Assembly (NCBI RefSeq): GCF_016920785.2
Contig: NW_024609837.1
Coordinates: forward strand, 40,417,543 to 40,481,542
DNA: 64,000 bases
Direction of reading: 5' to 3'
DNA from: Ixodes scapularis
Taxonomy: Eukaryota > Arthropoda > Arachnida > Ixodida > Ixodidae
The position numbers and the translations under genes were made by a program. The notes beneath the pieces were generated by a model. It worked only from the letters and a program-made list of their open reading frames with translations. It did no database searches and had not been told where the DNA came from. Below are positions 53,979-64,000 of the stretch, one piece after another (the stretch's first letter is position 1; each line of letters starts with the position of its first letter).

Positions 53979-55850
53979 GGTATTTACCATGCTGGTAGTT
54001 GACTCTTCGACCCTCCACAGCGGGAGATTGGTAAACTGTGCCGCGCTCGGCTGTAGCGATTACCCGGTATACCGACGATCGTTTCGTCGGCATGAACCGC
54101 GAGACATCCGTCGAGTTAGAGAAAGTACGAGCGGGAGGAGAGAGATACGCCCGCGGATGACCGAGTTCGCGGCACGCATCTCATAGCGGCGAGCAACGCC
54201 ACTTTTCTACTGTTGTTTACGTTCGTGCACTCCTTTGCATCGGCTTTTGCCCATTCGTGGAGTAGATGTCCTGTGACTATCGTTACATAACGCCGATAAC
54301 GGCGATCGGTCGGCGGCGGCTCCGTGTGCAAGCTCGCCGAGACGCCGCCGTCAGGGGATCGGTTTGTGCCGTCCGCGAGACGGTAACCCTTGCAAGGAGC
54401 GAAAGTATGTTGGCATGCCGGTTAGGAAACATCATAATATTAAGCCTGAGTCAATGAGAGTTTTCCGTTATTTGATTTATCTTCAAGTCACGGTTTATAT
54501 TATGACGGTCACCTAGCACTGTTTACCAGTATTTCGCAAAATCGTAACAATCTTTCTACAAGCGACTCGTAAAGCCGCTCGTCAAATTTTGGAACGCGTA
54601 ATTAAGAGTCTGTGTTGCTGTTGTTTTTTGGCGACACGTCAAAACTTTGTGGGCGGCATACCGAAACTTTCTGCTTGTAGCGCAATCGCACCAATGCCGA
54701 AACATTCTGCACAATGATTCTCCCGGCTGCTAGGAGATAGACACGGCCTAAATCTAGAGGTAATCTGGAAGAATACAATTAGGAAAAATTTTCACGAAAT
54801 AGGTTGCAGCGCACTTACGTTGACGAGACGCGACTTGAGAGGTGGTATTTGAGGGAGATGTCGACACGGCCACGGCAAAACCACCACTCGAATACAGAAA
54901 CGAGAAGGTGCCCGTGAAGATTCAACACAATGTAGCACAAGCTGTCGTTTGTAGAACCGAACACTAAACGCATCACAAAAATATTTGGGCTTCTTTGAAG
55001 AGATCGCTTGCAAAAGCGACATACGCAGCGGCCACAGAGGGAGAATTCACACGCCAAACTAGGTCCGGCTAAACGCATTCCGAGATCGGCAACGGCTAAT
55101 GCGTCATCCGTCAAACCACGTGACCACTTACTTTTTACAACGCTTTCAGCTTAGGGAGAGAGAGAAAAGGATTGAAGGAGAGGCCAAAGCGGGGTTTCAC
55201 GAACAAAAGGCTTATCTTATGGGGCCAGAACAAGGGGATGTGTCACTTGTACCGAAGGTTGACAGTGCTGTGAATGCTAAGTGTGGCCTTGGGTGCCAGG
55301 CAGGTGCGATGTCCTGCTTTGTCACCAGATTCTAGACTGTAGTAACGTGACCGTAACAGGAGACACGATTTGCCTAAAACACGCGTAGCATCTACCCTGC
55401 TGTCAATACCGAGTGAACATACAGCTCTATTAAGCCCAGCTTTTGAACTCAAAACGGGTTTCAAGAGACTATTTTTTACGCTGTATAACCGACATTATAA
55501 TTTTAAATGAAAAAATAAACCCGACTATTCTTTGTGCATGATGTTGACAAATAAATCGATAAATAAATATGTATATATATATATATTTTTTACCAATAAA
55601 TTCAAAATCATGTGTACACTGTTTCAAATTATTTTACGAACGAGTTACACATAAAAGACACCACGGACAGCACATCTTCCGACTTCCAACACACGATGAA
55701 TCGCCGACGCTCGCAAACGAACGGATGCGATGCTGCGCGAACGGTTTTGAAAGAGCTGCGTATTGTACTCCGGGCGCAACGGCTTCCGTTCGAAGGGAAA
55801 AGGATTCGGGACGGCGAAGTAGCGTCTTGCATCTTGAGTAAGCTAACGCT
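53979..55850. other. No confident gene
   Basis: A CpG-rich stretch at 54000-54420 has a frame starting near 53989 with NCAALGCSDY, faintly like the start of a THAP zinc finger (C-x4-C), but the second metal pair and the conserved Trp are missing. Nothing else is identified apart from short TA repeats near 55570. Confidence 0.35.
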
Positions 55851-55852
55851 TC

Positions 55853-56048
55853 GTGTTTGCCCGCTCAATTTAGCGGGGAAACATGAAAAAAAAAAATAGT
55901 TTCACTGCCAGATTTCGCGGGAAAATTGACGTCACGTGACATACGTACCAATTCAATTTCTCGATAAATTTAGCGGGGCGGTTACACCATTGGCGACGCC
56001 AACACCGCTTAACTCGGAAACGGGTGCCTTAGAGCTGCGACTAAAATC
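55853..56048. mobile_element. Palindrome-array element fragment, locus P5
   Basis: CCCGCTCAATTTAGCGGGG, TTTCGCGGGAAAATTGACGT followed by CACGTGACATAC, and GATAAATTTAGCGGGG form two to three array units. Terminus B follows directly: GCGGTTACACCATTGGCGAC, GCCAACACCGCTTAACTCGG, AAACGGGTGCCTTAGAGCTG, CGACTAAAA. The array type matches P1 and P2, while the terminus matches P3 and P4. This links the palindromes to the termini. Confidence 0.6.
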
Positions 56049-56284
56049 CATTGTTTGATTAACTCGCGTTCCGATCGCACTTCGTCATATTGTCACACAT
56101 CAGACATACAACCAAATTTCATTTGTCTCTCAATCTTCAAATTGCGCAATTGATTAATTGGTCCTAATTCCTGGAATAACTTCACTTTAAGGATGTTGAC
56201 AATAGTTAACCAATTACATGAGACTCATGCAATATAGATCAATCAGCTAGTGTCTTAGCGAGTACATATAACTTGTTGCTTGCA

Positions 56285-56525
56285 CGACTGAAACGGGCCC
56301 ATATATCATTATCAGGTGCTATATTTGCACGCGTATATGGCGATATATGGACATATTTACGCACTTATACGGCCAGATCTGGCAGTATTTGCCCACCTAT
56401 TTGGCGAAATACGGCCGTATCATCTCCCATATCTGGCGAAATACAGCCCTATTTGACTGCTTATATTATCATATCTGAACGTATATAAAATATATCAGGC
56501 CCATATCTGACATTTTCGTACGGGC
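56285..56525. mobile_element. CATATMTGG palindromic element, copy T2
   Basis: Repeating words CCCATATATCA, GGCGATATATGG, ACGGCCAGATCTGGCAGTAT, CCCATATCTGGCGAAATAC, then CATATCTGACATTTTCGTAC and GGG at the right edge, the complement of the CCCTTACAGAAATG edge at T1 and T3. The left edge is not clear. Confidence 0.5.
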
Positions 56526-56559
56526 AGTCTCCAACAACGGGGAGTTTTAGCAGATCGTT

Positions 56560-56650
56560 CAAATGACTCCGATAACGATACCCGTTACTCCGCCTCTGCC
56601 TCTGCACATGCAGTGTATCGTTATCGGGTATCGTTATCAGGCCTCGTTAT
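56560..56650. repeat. CGATAACGATACC hairpin
   Basis: CCGATAACGATACCCGTTA is mirrored by TCGTTATCGGGTATCGTTAT about 40 bases later; a short inverted repeat with CGTTATAGG at the right end. Confidence 0.5.
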
Positions 56651-58370
56651 AGGAGCCAGTTTTGAACGGCTGCGCTGAGTACAGTCTGTTTTCTGGTCTT
56701 CGTTGCTTGGGGTGAGGAAATTAACGAACCATTGTCTTATTTTCTCTCTCCAAAATTAAAGGACCTTCGGCTGACGTAGGCTTAGCAGCGCAAACTAAAT
56801 TGCCTGGGTGAAGGAGACGTTTTTTTATCGTAATAGACTGTACGAAATATTAAGCGACAAGTGAGGCAAAAGCTATAACTTTCGAGTTGTTTTAAAGTAT
56901 GGAATGATTTACAACGCAGCCCCTACTAAAAAAAGTATTATATCCGTTAGTCTGCATACGCCACATAACAAAGTGTGCCAACAGCACCGGTTTGGTTATC
57001 ATGCCAACATATGCAGGTCGTTGTATGCAAACACTCACTCAGAATTAAAGCACTATGTGCTCATCCGCCATCAGTATCGCCACCCAGAACGTGTCCGACC
57101 GCAACCTTATATGCTCTACATTTGTGCCAGCACAGCAGAAAGACTTTCGGTCTGCACCCGCTAAGATGTATTCCCTATACATTTCTAGCTGCAGTTGCAC
57201 ACAAGCCGGCACTTTACGTACTACATGGTGATGTGGTAAAAAAATGTGGCGGCAGTTAGTGTTTTATTTTGCTCCCCGATACCGGCGCTTTAATATCTTC
57301 AAAGCAAAATTTATCGATCGCTGCTATGCCTTAAAGGACTTCAGATGAAATGGTTGCTCCCAATTTGTTTGTTTTTTGGTTTGTTCAAAAGTCATCTTTA
57401 AAGTATTCTTATTAGGTTTCGTATTCTAGACATTTGTGCACAAACAAAACATCAAGGTAGTTCCCGTTTCATTGAAAAACAAAGAAACATAGGAAAGCTG
57501 AGGCTGGCGACTTCTTTAAAAGGGGACGGGGGAAATATAGCTTTGCATCTCTTCCTTTACTTTGAAATGCTGAGTAGAGATCTTTCCAGTAATCGCCGTT
57601 TGGCCGCTGCCAGATTGGCTGTGAAAAGCGTGCACTGTAACTTTTTTCCAAAAAATATGAGATATCCAACAAAAGTGCACTGCCAAGTGACTCAGCATTT
57701 TTCGCCGGGGTGATAAGCGCTGCAAAGGTCGACAAGAGCAGGGAGGCTGCAGCCTGGCTCTTTACCCGAATAAACAATAAACGTGGTCATTTATGTCGTT
57801 GAAAACCATGCGCTGGGCAATCTGCAGATAGGTCAATGCTCCGAAGGAAGTTGCTATTTGCACAACAACTCGTGATGCTCCAGTGACATCGTTTCTCTGC
57901 GTCAAGCATTTCTGTTGGTGGGGATCGCATGCCTAATTTTGTTCGCGTTCTGGCGGCTATAACGTGGGCGTACTAACCTCCCGCCCTTGTACCACTACTA
58001 TTACTTTACTAACGCAAATACTACGTATACTATTACTACAACTTATGCTACTACTACAACTTCAAGTAATAATACTTGTACAAGTAGCGATAACAGCACT
58101 GTTAGAGCAACAACCAAGTGGAACTCTACTTTGGTAGAAAACGTACGCAGATTCCAGAACCTGTGTGGCGTTTGTCTCCTTTCCAATGCATACTTCAGTC
58201 TCAGGTGTTTTACATTATGAATAGGCAATGATAGTTCGTTCGTGCTAACGTTGTAACGCTCTGTAGCAGACAGCCTGCAGGCCGGACATACCGTTCGTAA
58301 AATTCTCGAAATCGTGCGGCACTCGCTCCGAAGACGATATGTCACGTAGACAAATCTTTTCATTTATTCT
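56651..58370. other. No recognisable gene
   Basis: No domain-bearing frame. 57990-58110 is an (ACTACT)n-like degenerate triplet tract that gives a Thr/Tyr-rich frame, which I treat as low complexity. Confidence 0.4.
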
Positions 58371-58374
58371 TCTT

Positions 58375-58452
58375 CAGAAATAAAAGAAAAAAAGATTTAA
58401 AAAACGGGGGGGGGGGGGCAGTTTTTTTTAAAACTTTTTTCTTTTATTTCTG
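58375..58452. repeat. Hairpin with a G13 loop
   Basis: CAGAAATAAAAGAAAAAAAG with ATTTAAAAAAC (58375-58405) is mirrored by GTTTTTTTTAAAACTTTTTT with CTTTTATTTCTG (58421-58452). The loop is a run of 13 G plus CA. Confidence 0.75.
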
Positions 58453-58519
58453 ACGCAATCTCTCCTGCAATCGATTAAGTGGCTTTCAGTTGCCTGCTCC
58501 GTCTCTTGACTATCACTTA

Positions 58520-58750
58520 GCGCGATGCCATTTTGTTTGTTGTTTGCTCGTTTGGTTAGCTTGGTTCAGTCTTGCGTTTGTTTGTTAGCATGGTTTGTTA
58601 GCGTGTTGCCTTTTGTTCGTCAGTTTGGTTGAGCCTCGCGCGTCTTTGTTTGTTGGCTTATTTCAGTCTCACACTTGTTTGTCCATTTGTTTGTTTGTTT
58701 TTCGCCTAGGATCAGTCTCGTGCTTGTTTGGTCATTTCTTAACTTTGCTC
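58520..58750. repeat. Degenerate tandem repeat (TTGGTTCAGTCTCGCG / TTTGTTTGTT)
   Basis: About five diverged units of 40-60 bp combine TTTGTTTGTTAGC or TTTGTTTGTCC with GGTTCAGTCTTGCG-type words. Frames over it are not genes. Confidence 0.5.
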
Positions 58751-59069
58751 AGTCTCAAGCATATCATCTAACTTTGCCCCCGTCGACATCGCCGCGCAGT
58801 TTGTTTCCTTCCAGAATTAAGCTGGTGAAGCAAACACGCCAGAGTGCAGCTGAAGTGGTGCCCTGCTTTGAGGAAAGCGGACAAAAGAGCACTGCTTAAC
58901 GAACTGCGCAAAGTGTAGTCGGAGGTGTGTTGAGCTACTATGTAATTGACAACATATTAAAGTGTGCCCAAGCAGACAGAAAGAAAAGAGTGCGCCGTTT
59001 TTCTGCACGCCGTTTTATTATGTTGCGTATAAAGTAGATATAAATTATTAACCAATTACAAGCAACCAT

Positions 59070-59312
59070 CCCTTACAGAAATGTCATATATGGCCCAGAT
59101 ATGTTTAATATAGGGCCGTATATGGGAATATAAGTAGACATATACGGTCATATATTGCCATATAAGGGCTGAAATCAGGGCAGATATGGTAAGGCGACAC
59201 CATATATGACGACATATAATGCCAGATAAAGTCATATATGGTACCAGTGGCTGCCATATATAACAGTATAGGATGCCTGATACTCCTGTATTTGGCACTA
59301 TATGGTGCCAGT
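59070..59312. mobile_element. CATATMTGG palindromic element, copy T3
   Basis: CCCTTACAGAAATGTCATAT followed by ATGGCCCAGATATG, GGGCCGTATATGGGAATAT, ACGGTCATATATTGCCATAT, GGCAGATATGG, ACCATATATGACGACATATA, CAGTGGCTGCCATATA and CACTATATGGTGCC. Same opening as T1 at 53135. The minus-strand 135-codon frame is the palindromic words read through. Confidence 0.55.
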
Positions 59313-59344
59313 CAACATGTAGATGCAGGTAGCACTCCGCGTCG

Positions 59345-59757
59345 GCCGGTATCGGGACATCGGGACTACGCCGGCCCGCCCATGGTAACAGGATGGCAGC
59401 GCCTAGCCATGGGCACCGGGGAGCTACCGGCCCCGGCCGGCGTGGGGGTTTCGTCTTGCTCATTGGCCAGTCCAGCCGTAGAAAATATTAAGTTACAGTG
59501 ACTGGCCGGCATCGGGTTTCTGCTGCCTTTGCTGGCTAGTCTTTCCATGGAGGTTCCAGTAACTGGCCGGCATCGGTATTTTGCTGCCTTTGATGGCCGG
59601 TATTTACGGAAGTTCAGTAACTGGCCGGCACCGGTATTTTGCTGTCTTTGATGGCCAGTATTTACATGGAAGTTCAGTGACTGGCCGGCATCGGCGCTTT
59701 GCTGTTCGCAGGCTGACGAGCCCCGGGAACTTCCGTTTACTGACCGGCATCGTTCTA
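59345..59757. repeat. Minisatellite of about 60 bp (CTGGCCGGCATCGGTATTTTGC)
   Basis: Four to five units: ACTGGCCGGCATCGGT, TTTTGCTGCCTTTGATGGCC, GGTATTTACATGGAAGTTCA, repeated at about 59498, 59560, 59621, 59682 and partly 59735. The GC-rich lead-in (59345-59480) has related CCGGCC words. Confidence 0.8.
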
Positions 59758-60234
59758 TTTTTTTTTTTTTGCCTTTTTCACTATGCAGTCACGTCATTGA
59801 GATTCCGACGAACTGCGGTTTTTCATATGTAGCGACTGGAAATGTTTGCTTTGATCAATCCTTCGTAATTCAGAGATGTGCTTATGAGCTATGAGCTCAT
59901 CTAAATTACTGCCTTAAAACGGCGGTATTTTTGTTTCAATAGTGGGTGAAGATGGACCGCTTTCATGACAAACTTTGGCTTCATCACTGTGGCAGTTTTA
60001 CCACTTACATTTTCCCATTTTGCTCTAAATGTACCCATTATTATTAATTTTATTTCTTCGTTGAAAGGACTTGCGCTGTTTGCCTACTACACTGACCCAC
60101 CTATTAGCACGGAGGGAGCGAATCATCCTGGCAAAACAAGAGGGCCAGGTTTTCTGAATTGCATCAATTCAAATGTGGGCTCGCACTTTTTATTTTCACC
60201 TTCTGCGTGATTGTTACCCTGAAGAAGGGTGCCG

Positions 60235-60555
60235 ACGACAGCATAAACATAGAAAATATTTAAAATAATAAAAACTAATACACAAAGGCGAGAAAAGTTT
60301 TAAAATAATAAAAATGAATTAAAAAAGGCGAGAGAAAAATATTTAAAATAATAAAACGTAATACAAAAAGTAATACAAAAAGATGAGAAAAAAATATTTA
60401 AAATGAAAACTGATACAAGAGGTGAGAAAAAAATAATACAAAATAATACAAAAGGTGAGAAAAAAAAATTAAATATAAAAACGAATGCAAACAGGTGAGA
60501 AAAAATATTTAAAATAACGAATACAAAAAGGTGAGAAAAAACATTTAAATGAAAA
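60235..60555. repeat. AT-rich minisatellite (AAAGGTGAGAAAAAAATATTTAAAATAA)
   Basis: About eight units of 35-50 bp, each with AAAAAGGYGAGAAAAA, TATTTAAAATAATA and AATACAAAA. The complementary frame (Phe/Ile-rich, 90 codons) is low complexity. Confidence 0.8.
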
Positions 60556-60572
60556 AAAAAGTGCAAGAACAC

Positions 60573-60655
60573 ATTTAGCGTTTACCGCGATTCGAACCGA
60601 CGACCACAAGCTCAGGAAACCAGAGCGTCAACCCACTACGCCGCCCGGATGACTT
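60573..60655 (-). tRNA. tRNA pseudogene or tRNA-like SINE head
   Basis: The minus strand reads GGGCGGCGTAGTGGGTTGACGC (A-box / D-arm), GCTCTGGTTTCCTGAGC (an anticodon-arm-like hairpin with a mismatch) and GTCGGTTCGAATCGCGG (B-box). Lengths are close to a real tRNA, but the T-stem does not pair and the base before the putative TTT anticodon is not U. A pseudogene or SINE head is more likely than a functional tRNA. Confidence 0.3.
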
Positions 60656-60889
60656 CTTTCGCTTTTTACAAGGTTGAATGTCTGCTGAATTTGTTTTTTA
60701 CCATTGTAGGCTTAGTTTCGTATTTATTATTTTGCAACATGTTGACTACTTATTCATAATATTGTGGCGAAATTGACATTTGCAATAATTTATTATTGCT
60801 GTGTTTTTTATAAGTTTTATATTGCGGTTTGCTGATCGTTTTATTTCAAACGTGTTGAAGATACGATTACAATCTCATCGAAGCAACGG

Positions 60890-61088
60890 CCTATGTTTCG
60901 CACGTTTCGCCGGCCGTGTGCGTTTGAATGCCTGTGTTCACGACCGGCTAACGGTCCAATTACCCGATTAGTGGTGATGCGTGGAGTTTGCCTTAGTTTC
61001 AAATGTGTCCGACAAAGACAGAAGCGACTGTGGGACGTGGAACTACGTCAAATTTGCTCAACAGCCAAGATCATGGCACGGGATCGAA
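60890..61088 (+). CDS. Candidate first exon (MARDR...), splice donor GTAAGT
   Basis: A CpG-rich stretch leads to AAGATCATGGCACGGGATCG with a good start context (A at -3, G at +4), and five codons later to AA|GTAAGTTCG, a consensus splice donor (GT at 61089). It could be the 5' exon of the gene whose last exon lies at 62525-62874. The donor leaves phase 1, whereas my preferred frame in the last exon starts in phase 0, so either an exon between them is missing or the last-exon frame is the other one. Coding part is only 61073-61088. Inference only. Confidence 0.25.
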
Positions 61089-62524
61089 GTAAGTTCGTGT
61101 TTTGTTCGTTTGGGCTAGATTATTTCCTGCGTTCAGAAGGCTTGTTTTTGTCTGCAGATCGCTTGCTTTTACCAGTATTACTAATTGTGCGCGAATGGTG
61201 GTATGCGAGGCTGTTTTTCTTTTTTCCCCGATGCAGAGGCTGTCTACTCGCGTAAGGTCGATCAGTTGCGGGGGAACTCTTTGGGAGACGGATTAGGGGT
61301 GGGGGGGTGGGGGGGGGGGGGGGGGCAAAGGCGAATAGGAGGGGGGGGGGGTTGATTTCCTCCCTCCGCCGTATTGTTTACTGGTAAGCTAGAATGTCTG
61401 GGAGAGCGCGGTGCCCCTCCATTGCCGACGCCACTCTCGGTACTTGCGTGCTGAGAGCTGGACCCGACAAAAACAGCGATTGATTGATCGAGCAAGTCCG
61501 TAGCTTTCGCCGCCCCAGTCGTCTGCAGACGCCTTCATTTTCGCAGTTCGTACCCAGAAAAAAATTGCCGAAAATTGGTGCCGCGATGAATTCACCCCAT
61601 GGTGATTAATGCATAGCATACCACTTCCGATCGCAAGAATTTGTGCCCGCGAAATAATTTTTGACGCTGGCATTTATTCCTCGCGAAATGTTGAGCTCTA
61701 AAGATCATTTGCTGTACACGTGTTTCGTATGATCCAACGCACGTGTGACGAATTTCACACCTCCAGAAACACTCAGGCTGCTTTAAATGGTGAAGCATTT
61801 ATTCTCTTCCTACTGGTGTTTTTAGAGGCTTTCAAGTATTAATTACAAGCTTCTAGGGAAATGTACATGCATGCCCTCAATTAAGGTAGTGTCTCGCCAG
61901 TTTTTGGTATCTATATTTTGTTCAGTGTAAGTATATAGTGTTAGACATACCTCACCCCATCCCTGTTTTTCGTGTGGTACTTCTGCGTATCACGATCTGG
62001 AATGTCCACCTAGACGCTGAAGAGAAGAATGAAGTAGTCGAATACACAAGAGTTATACGTTCAGCGCGTGTGCTTGTCTTTCTGAGTATCTGGCGTGTGA
62101 TTGTTTCCTTGCACTGTCACCGTAGAATATGCAAAAATGAATAATGACATTGGTACATTTGTCGTGCCAAAGCCTGTCACAATTTTTCCGAACTGATCTC
62201 CACGATATCACAATACCATTGTTTCTGTTGTAGTGGCACGGCAGAGTCTATACTTGTTTTGCTCCAGTCTTTGTAAGGGGGATGCTGTAATCCGATTCTA
62301 CCCAATTATGGTATACTAGATAGCACTATATTTGCAGAGATAGTCTTCGGTTTTTGTAGTTCCATCGAAATATATTTCAGCTTTTAATTTACTTGTTATT
62401 TAGCATGTAAATTTACAAGCTTATCTAGATTGAAGGCAGCAAATATCTTGCCAGCACTCATGCTACGTGTTTGAAGTATATTGCGTTAACATAATTGACC
62501 CTACCTTTGATTTTTATTTGTCAG
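61089..62524 (+). other. Possible intron; G-rich tract at 61297-61352
   Basis: If the exons on either side belong together, this is intron. It holds GGGGTGGGGGGGTGG followed by a G run and AGGAGGGGGGGGGGG, which could form G-quadruplexes. The frame at 61938-62144 contains VHLDAEEKNEVVEYTRVIRS, which looks exon-like but lacks clear splice sites. Confidence 0.3.
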
Positions 62525-62874
62525 TGCCTCAAGGGAAGCAAGGAGAAGGAGTGGATCCCCGCCCCTGCCCGTTTCGATCTGGATGAGCATCATACCGGCG
62601 TGCGGTTGTGTATCACTACTGCGTGGTGTGCGTTAAAGACCCCAGGCTAGCGGTTGTATACGCGCTGGCTAAATTACTCCACAGCTGAGACAGCAGACGC
62701 CCACTGAGGCAAGCTAACCTCTGACTGTATAAACATACACACAATTTTTTTTTTCAGGAGTGGGATTGTGTAGAGAAGCTAGTGGGTTTTTCTATGGGTA
62801 CGAAGCTGTCCGAACTAAGGTCAAAATGGAAAAAGCACCACCAAGTTCCGCCTGGTCCCAAACAGCCACAATAA
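62525..62874 (+). CDS. Candidate terminal coding exon, split by a SINE
   Basis: TTGATTTTTATTTGTCAG (AG at 62523-62524) is a good acceptor. The exon then reads CLKGSKEKEW (62525-62554) up to the SINE. After the SINE the same frame resumes with EWDCVEKLVGFSMGTKL, then SELRSKWKKHHQVPPGPKQP and Q, stop TAA at 62872-62874. The target duplication AGGAGTGG encodes the shared EW. Without the SINE the frame is continuous for 46 codons, hydrophilic and Lys-rich. I do not recognise the protein. A second frame (phase 1) is also open after the SINE to a TGA near 62945 and would fit the candidate first exon, so the frame is not settled. Confidence 0.4.
62555..62755 (+). repeat. SINE copy 2, 5'-truncated, 8-bp target duplication
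   Basis: AGGAGTGG lies on both sides (62547-62554 and 62756-62763). The body starts inside the B-box region of copy 1 (CCCCTGCCCGTTTCGATCTGG), has GCGTTAAAGACCCCAGGCTA, and ends GACTGTATAAACATACACAC then AATTTTTTTTTTC. 5' truncation and the target duplication point to target-primed retrotransposition. The T-rich tail followed by the AG of the duplication creates a new consensus splice acceptor at 62757. Confidence 0.85.
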
Positions 62875-63045
62875 TGAACACGGAATTCAGAAGAATAGTA
62901 ATACGAAGGACTTACGCAGGCAGCCACTCTTTGAGTTCGCAATGACATTTGATTATGATCACAAATATTCCTGCTTTGCTCGAGGTGGCCTAGTTTACAC
63001 ACCATATTGGTGACCTTTAGCGCAGCAGGAATATTTTTTATCAGA

Positions 63046-63051
63046 ATTAAA
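63046..63051 (+). terminator. Possible polyadenylation signal ATTAAA
   Basis: ATTAAA lies about 170 bases after the TAA stop of the candidate terminal exon and is followed by a TGTG-rich downstream element (ATGTGGCTGTCTGTGT), a typical poly(A) arrangement. Confidence 0.4.
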
Positions 63052-64000
63052 CGTCATTGTTAACTGAACAAATGTGGCTGTCTGTGTAAGTCCTTCGTGT
63101 TTTTATTCTTTTTACTTCTGTGTTCATTATTTCATTTTTTTTTTGTTTCTTATGTGTTCATTATTTTATTTTTTATTTTTATGAGGTTTTAGTTAAAGAT
63201 ATGATGCCCTCGTCATTTCCTAGTCCGGGAAACAGTGGTGACCTCGTCGTGTTCAAGGAGCAGTAATGACCTTTTCATCATGTATTGCTTCCGCGGCGAA
63301 CAACAGTGTCTGTGTGCATGTGTGACGTGTTAATCACACGGAAAGATTTGGCGACCGAACGGAAAAACAAGGCCAGCGAGGATGCGACTGGGGGCTTTGA
63401 ACATCACACGGTGCAAGGAAGGACTTCAATGATGAGGATAGCAAGCAAGCCCTTGTCAAAACTGCTGTGCTCGACCGGAGAGTTGAATCACGACTGTGAC
63501 TCTGTGAGTAGGAATCAACGACTTTGAAACTTTTGTATAGTTTACAGCTTAATTGTTGCCTTCCGTTTGTTTTATTTTAATAGGTGTCTTTGTGCTATTA
63601 CATTTTGTCCATTTTAATGTTTGTCCGTGCTATATTACAGTTTTGTTCCTTATCATTTTTTCTTGAATGGGGGAAGTACTTGTTTAGAGTTTTGGCGCTT
63701 TTATAAATAAAACTTTTTTTTGCAAACCATATTCTCGGTCTGCTCCCTCGACAACCAATCCCGCCAAAGGGCTGTTTACTTTCCGACGTCCAATGATATG
63801 TTACAATGTTTCCAATCTAGCGATCGCCTGCATTCTATATTTGTAGCATACATATTTGTCGGAATGACAGATTCCGAACCAGACCAATAAGGATTGGTCA
63901 GTGGCCTATTCTGTAGATATATCTACGTAAACACACGTTTGGCAGTGTAGGATAGCAGTAAAATGTATATTATGTGATCCCATGTCTGGACCTGGAAAGT
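63052..64000. other. No confident gene; possible second 3' end
   Basis: A frame ending at a TGA near 63525 (NKASEDATGGFEHHTVQGR region) is followed by a T-rich stretch and AATAAA at 63706-63711, which could be another terminal exon and its polyadenylation signal. No clear acceptor precedes it. T-rich tracts lie at 63127-63180. Confidence 0.25.

Noticed and set aside
53989..54186. Possible THAP-type zinc finger start (NCAALGCSDY)
   Set aside because: The C-x4-C pair is present, but the later C-x2-H pair, the conserved Trp and the AVPTF-like end are missing.
57987..58220. Thr/Tyr-rich frame resembling a mucin-like peptide
   Set aside because: It comes from a degenerate ACTACT-type simple repeat; no signal peptide or splice structure.

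Overview
This looks like a transposon-rich, gene-poor stretch of an arthropod genome, most probably a tick or a close arachnid. The best evidence is two copies of a SINE whose core (GCCCATTTCGAT then CACGTTAAAGNCCCAGG) matches a SINE type I associate with ticks, plus the dense mix of MITEs, fold-back elements and palindromic satellite arrays. Long A/T homopolymers, C and G tracts, splice-like signals, and no operons or Shine-Dalgarno layout rule out a prokaryote. Almost every open reading frame over 60 codons is chance or sits inside a repeat.

Layout. 1-13 kb: a SINE (2.3 kb), a doubtful Kunitz-like exon (3.4 kb), fold-back elements (3.8, 5.9, 7.2-7.8 kb), a TA-flanked MITE (8.3-8.8 kb), a decayed LINE 3' end (9.6-9.9 kb) and LTR-like ends. 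13-31 kb: more MITEs (15.0, 16.3, 17.2-17.6 kb), a near-perfect 106-bp palindrome (19.9 kb), a CCAAT-repeat element (21.7 kb), three palindrome-array elements (18.6, 23.2-24.2, 25.3-26.1 kb) and two inverted-repeat elements (28.0 and 29.2 kb). 31.27-35.19 kb: the one large coding unit, a young Ty3/gypsy LTR retrotransposon with identical 234-bp LTRs and a TCGAC target duplication. It has almost no gag and its pol frame carries two in-frame stops. 35-43 kb: two relatives of the 8.3-kb MITE, a fourth palindrome-array element (39.3-40.3 kb) and an hAT-type MITE with a perfect 8-bp target duplication (41.8-42.2 kb). 43-53 kb: a second CCAAT-repeat copy, C tracts and microsatellites, otherwise empty AT-rich DNA. 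53-60 kb: three copies of a CATATMTGG-rich palindromic element about 3 kb apart, a 650-bp fold-back element, a fifth palindrome-array fragment and two minisatellites. 60.5-64 kb: the best host-gene candidate, where a SINE with an 8-bp target duplication splits what looks like a terminal coding exon.

The most unusual content is the palindrome-array family. Five loci share arrays built from 12-18-bp palindromes (CCCGCTAAATTTAGCGGG, GGTCACGTGACC, TGACGTCA), and four of them carry recognisable copies of the same termini (TTAGAGCGCAGCTCTT and a GCGGCGTCGGCGTCGCC subterminal block). This looks like one mobile-element family carrying interchangeable internal satellite arrays. All calls come from reading the sequence; no database search was possible.
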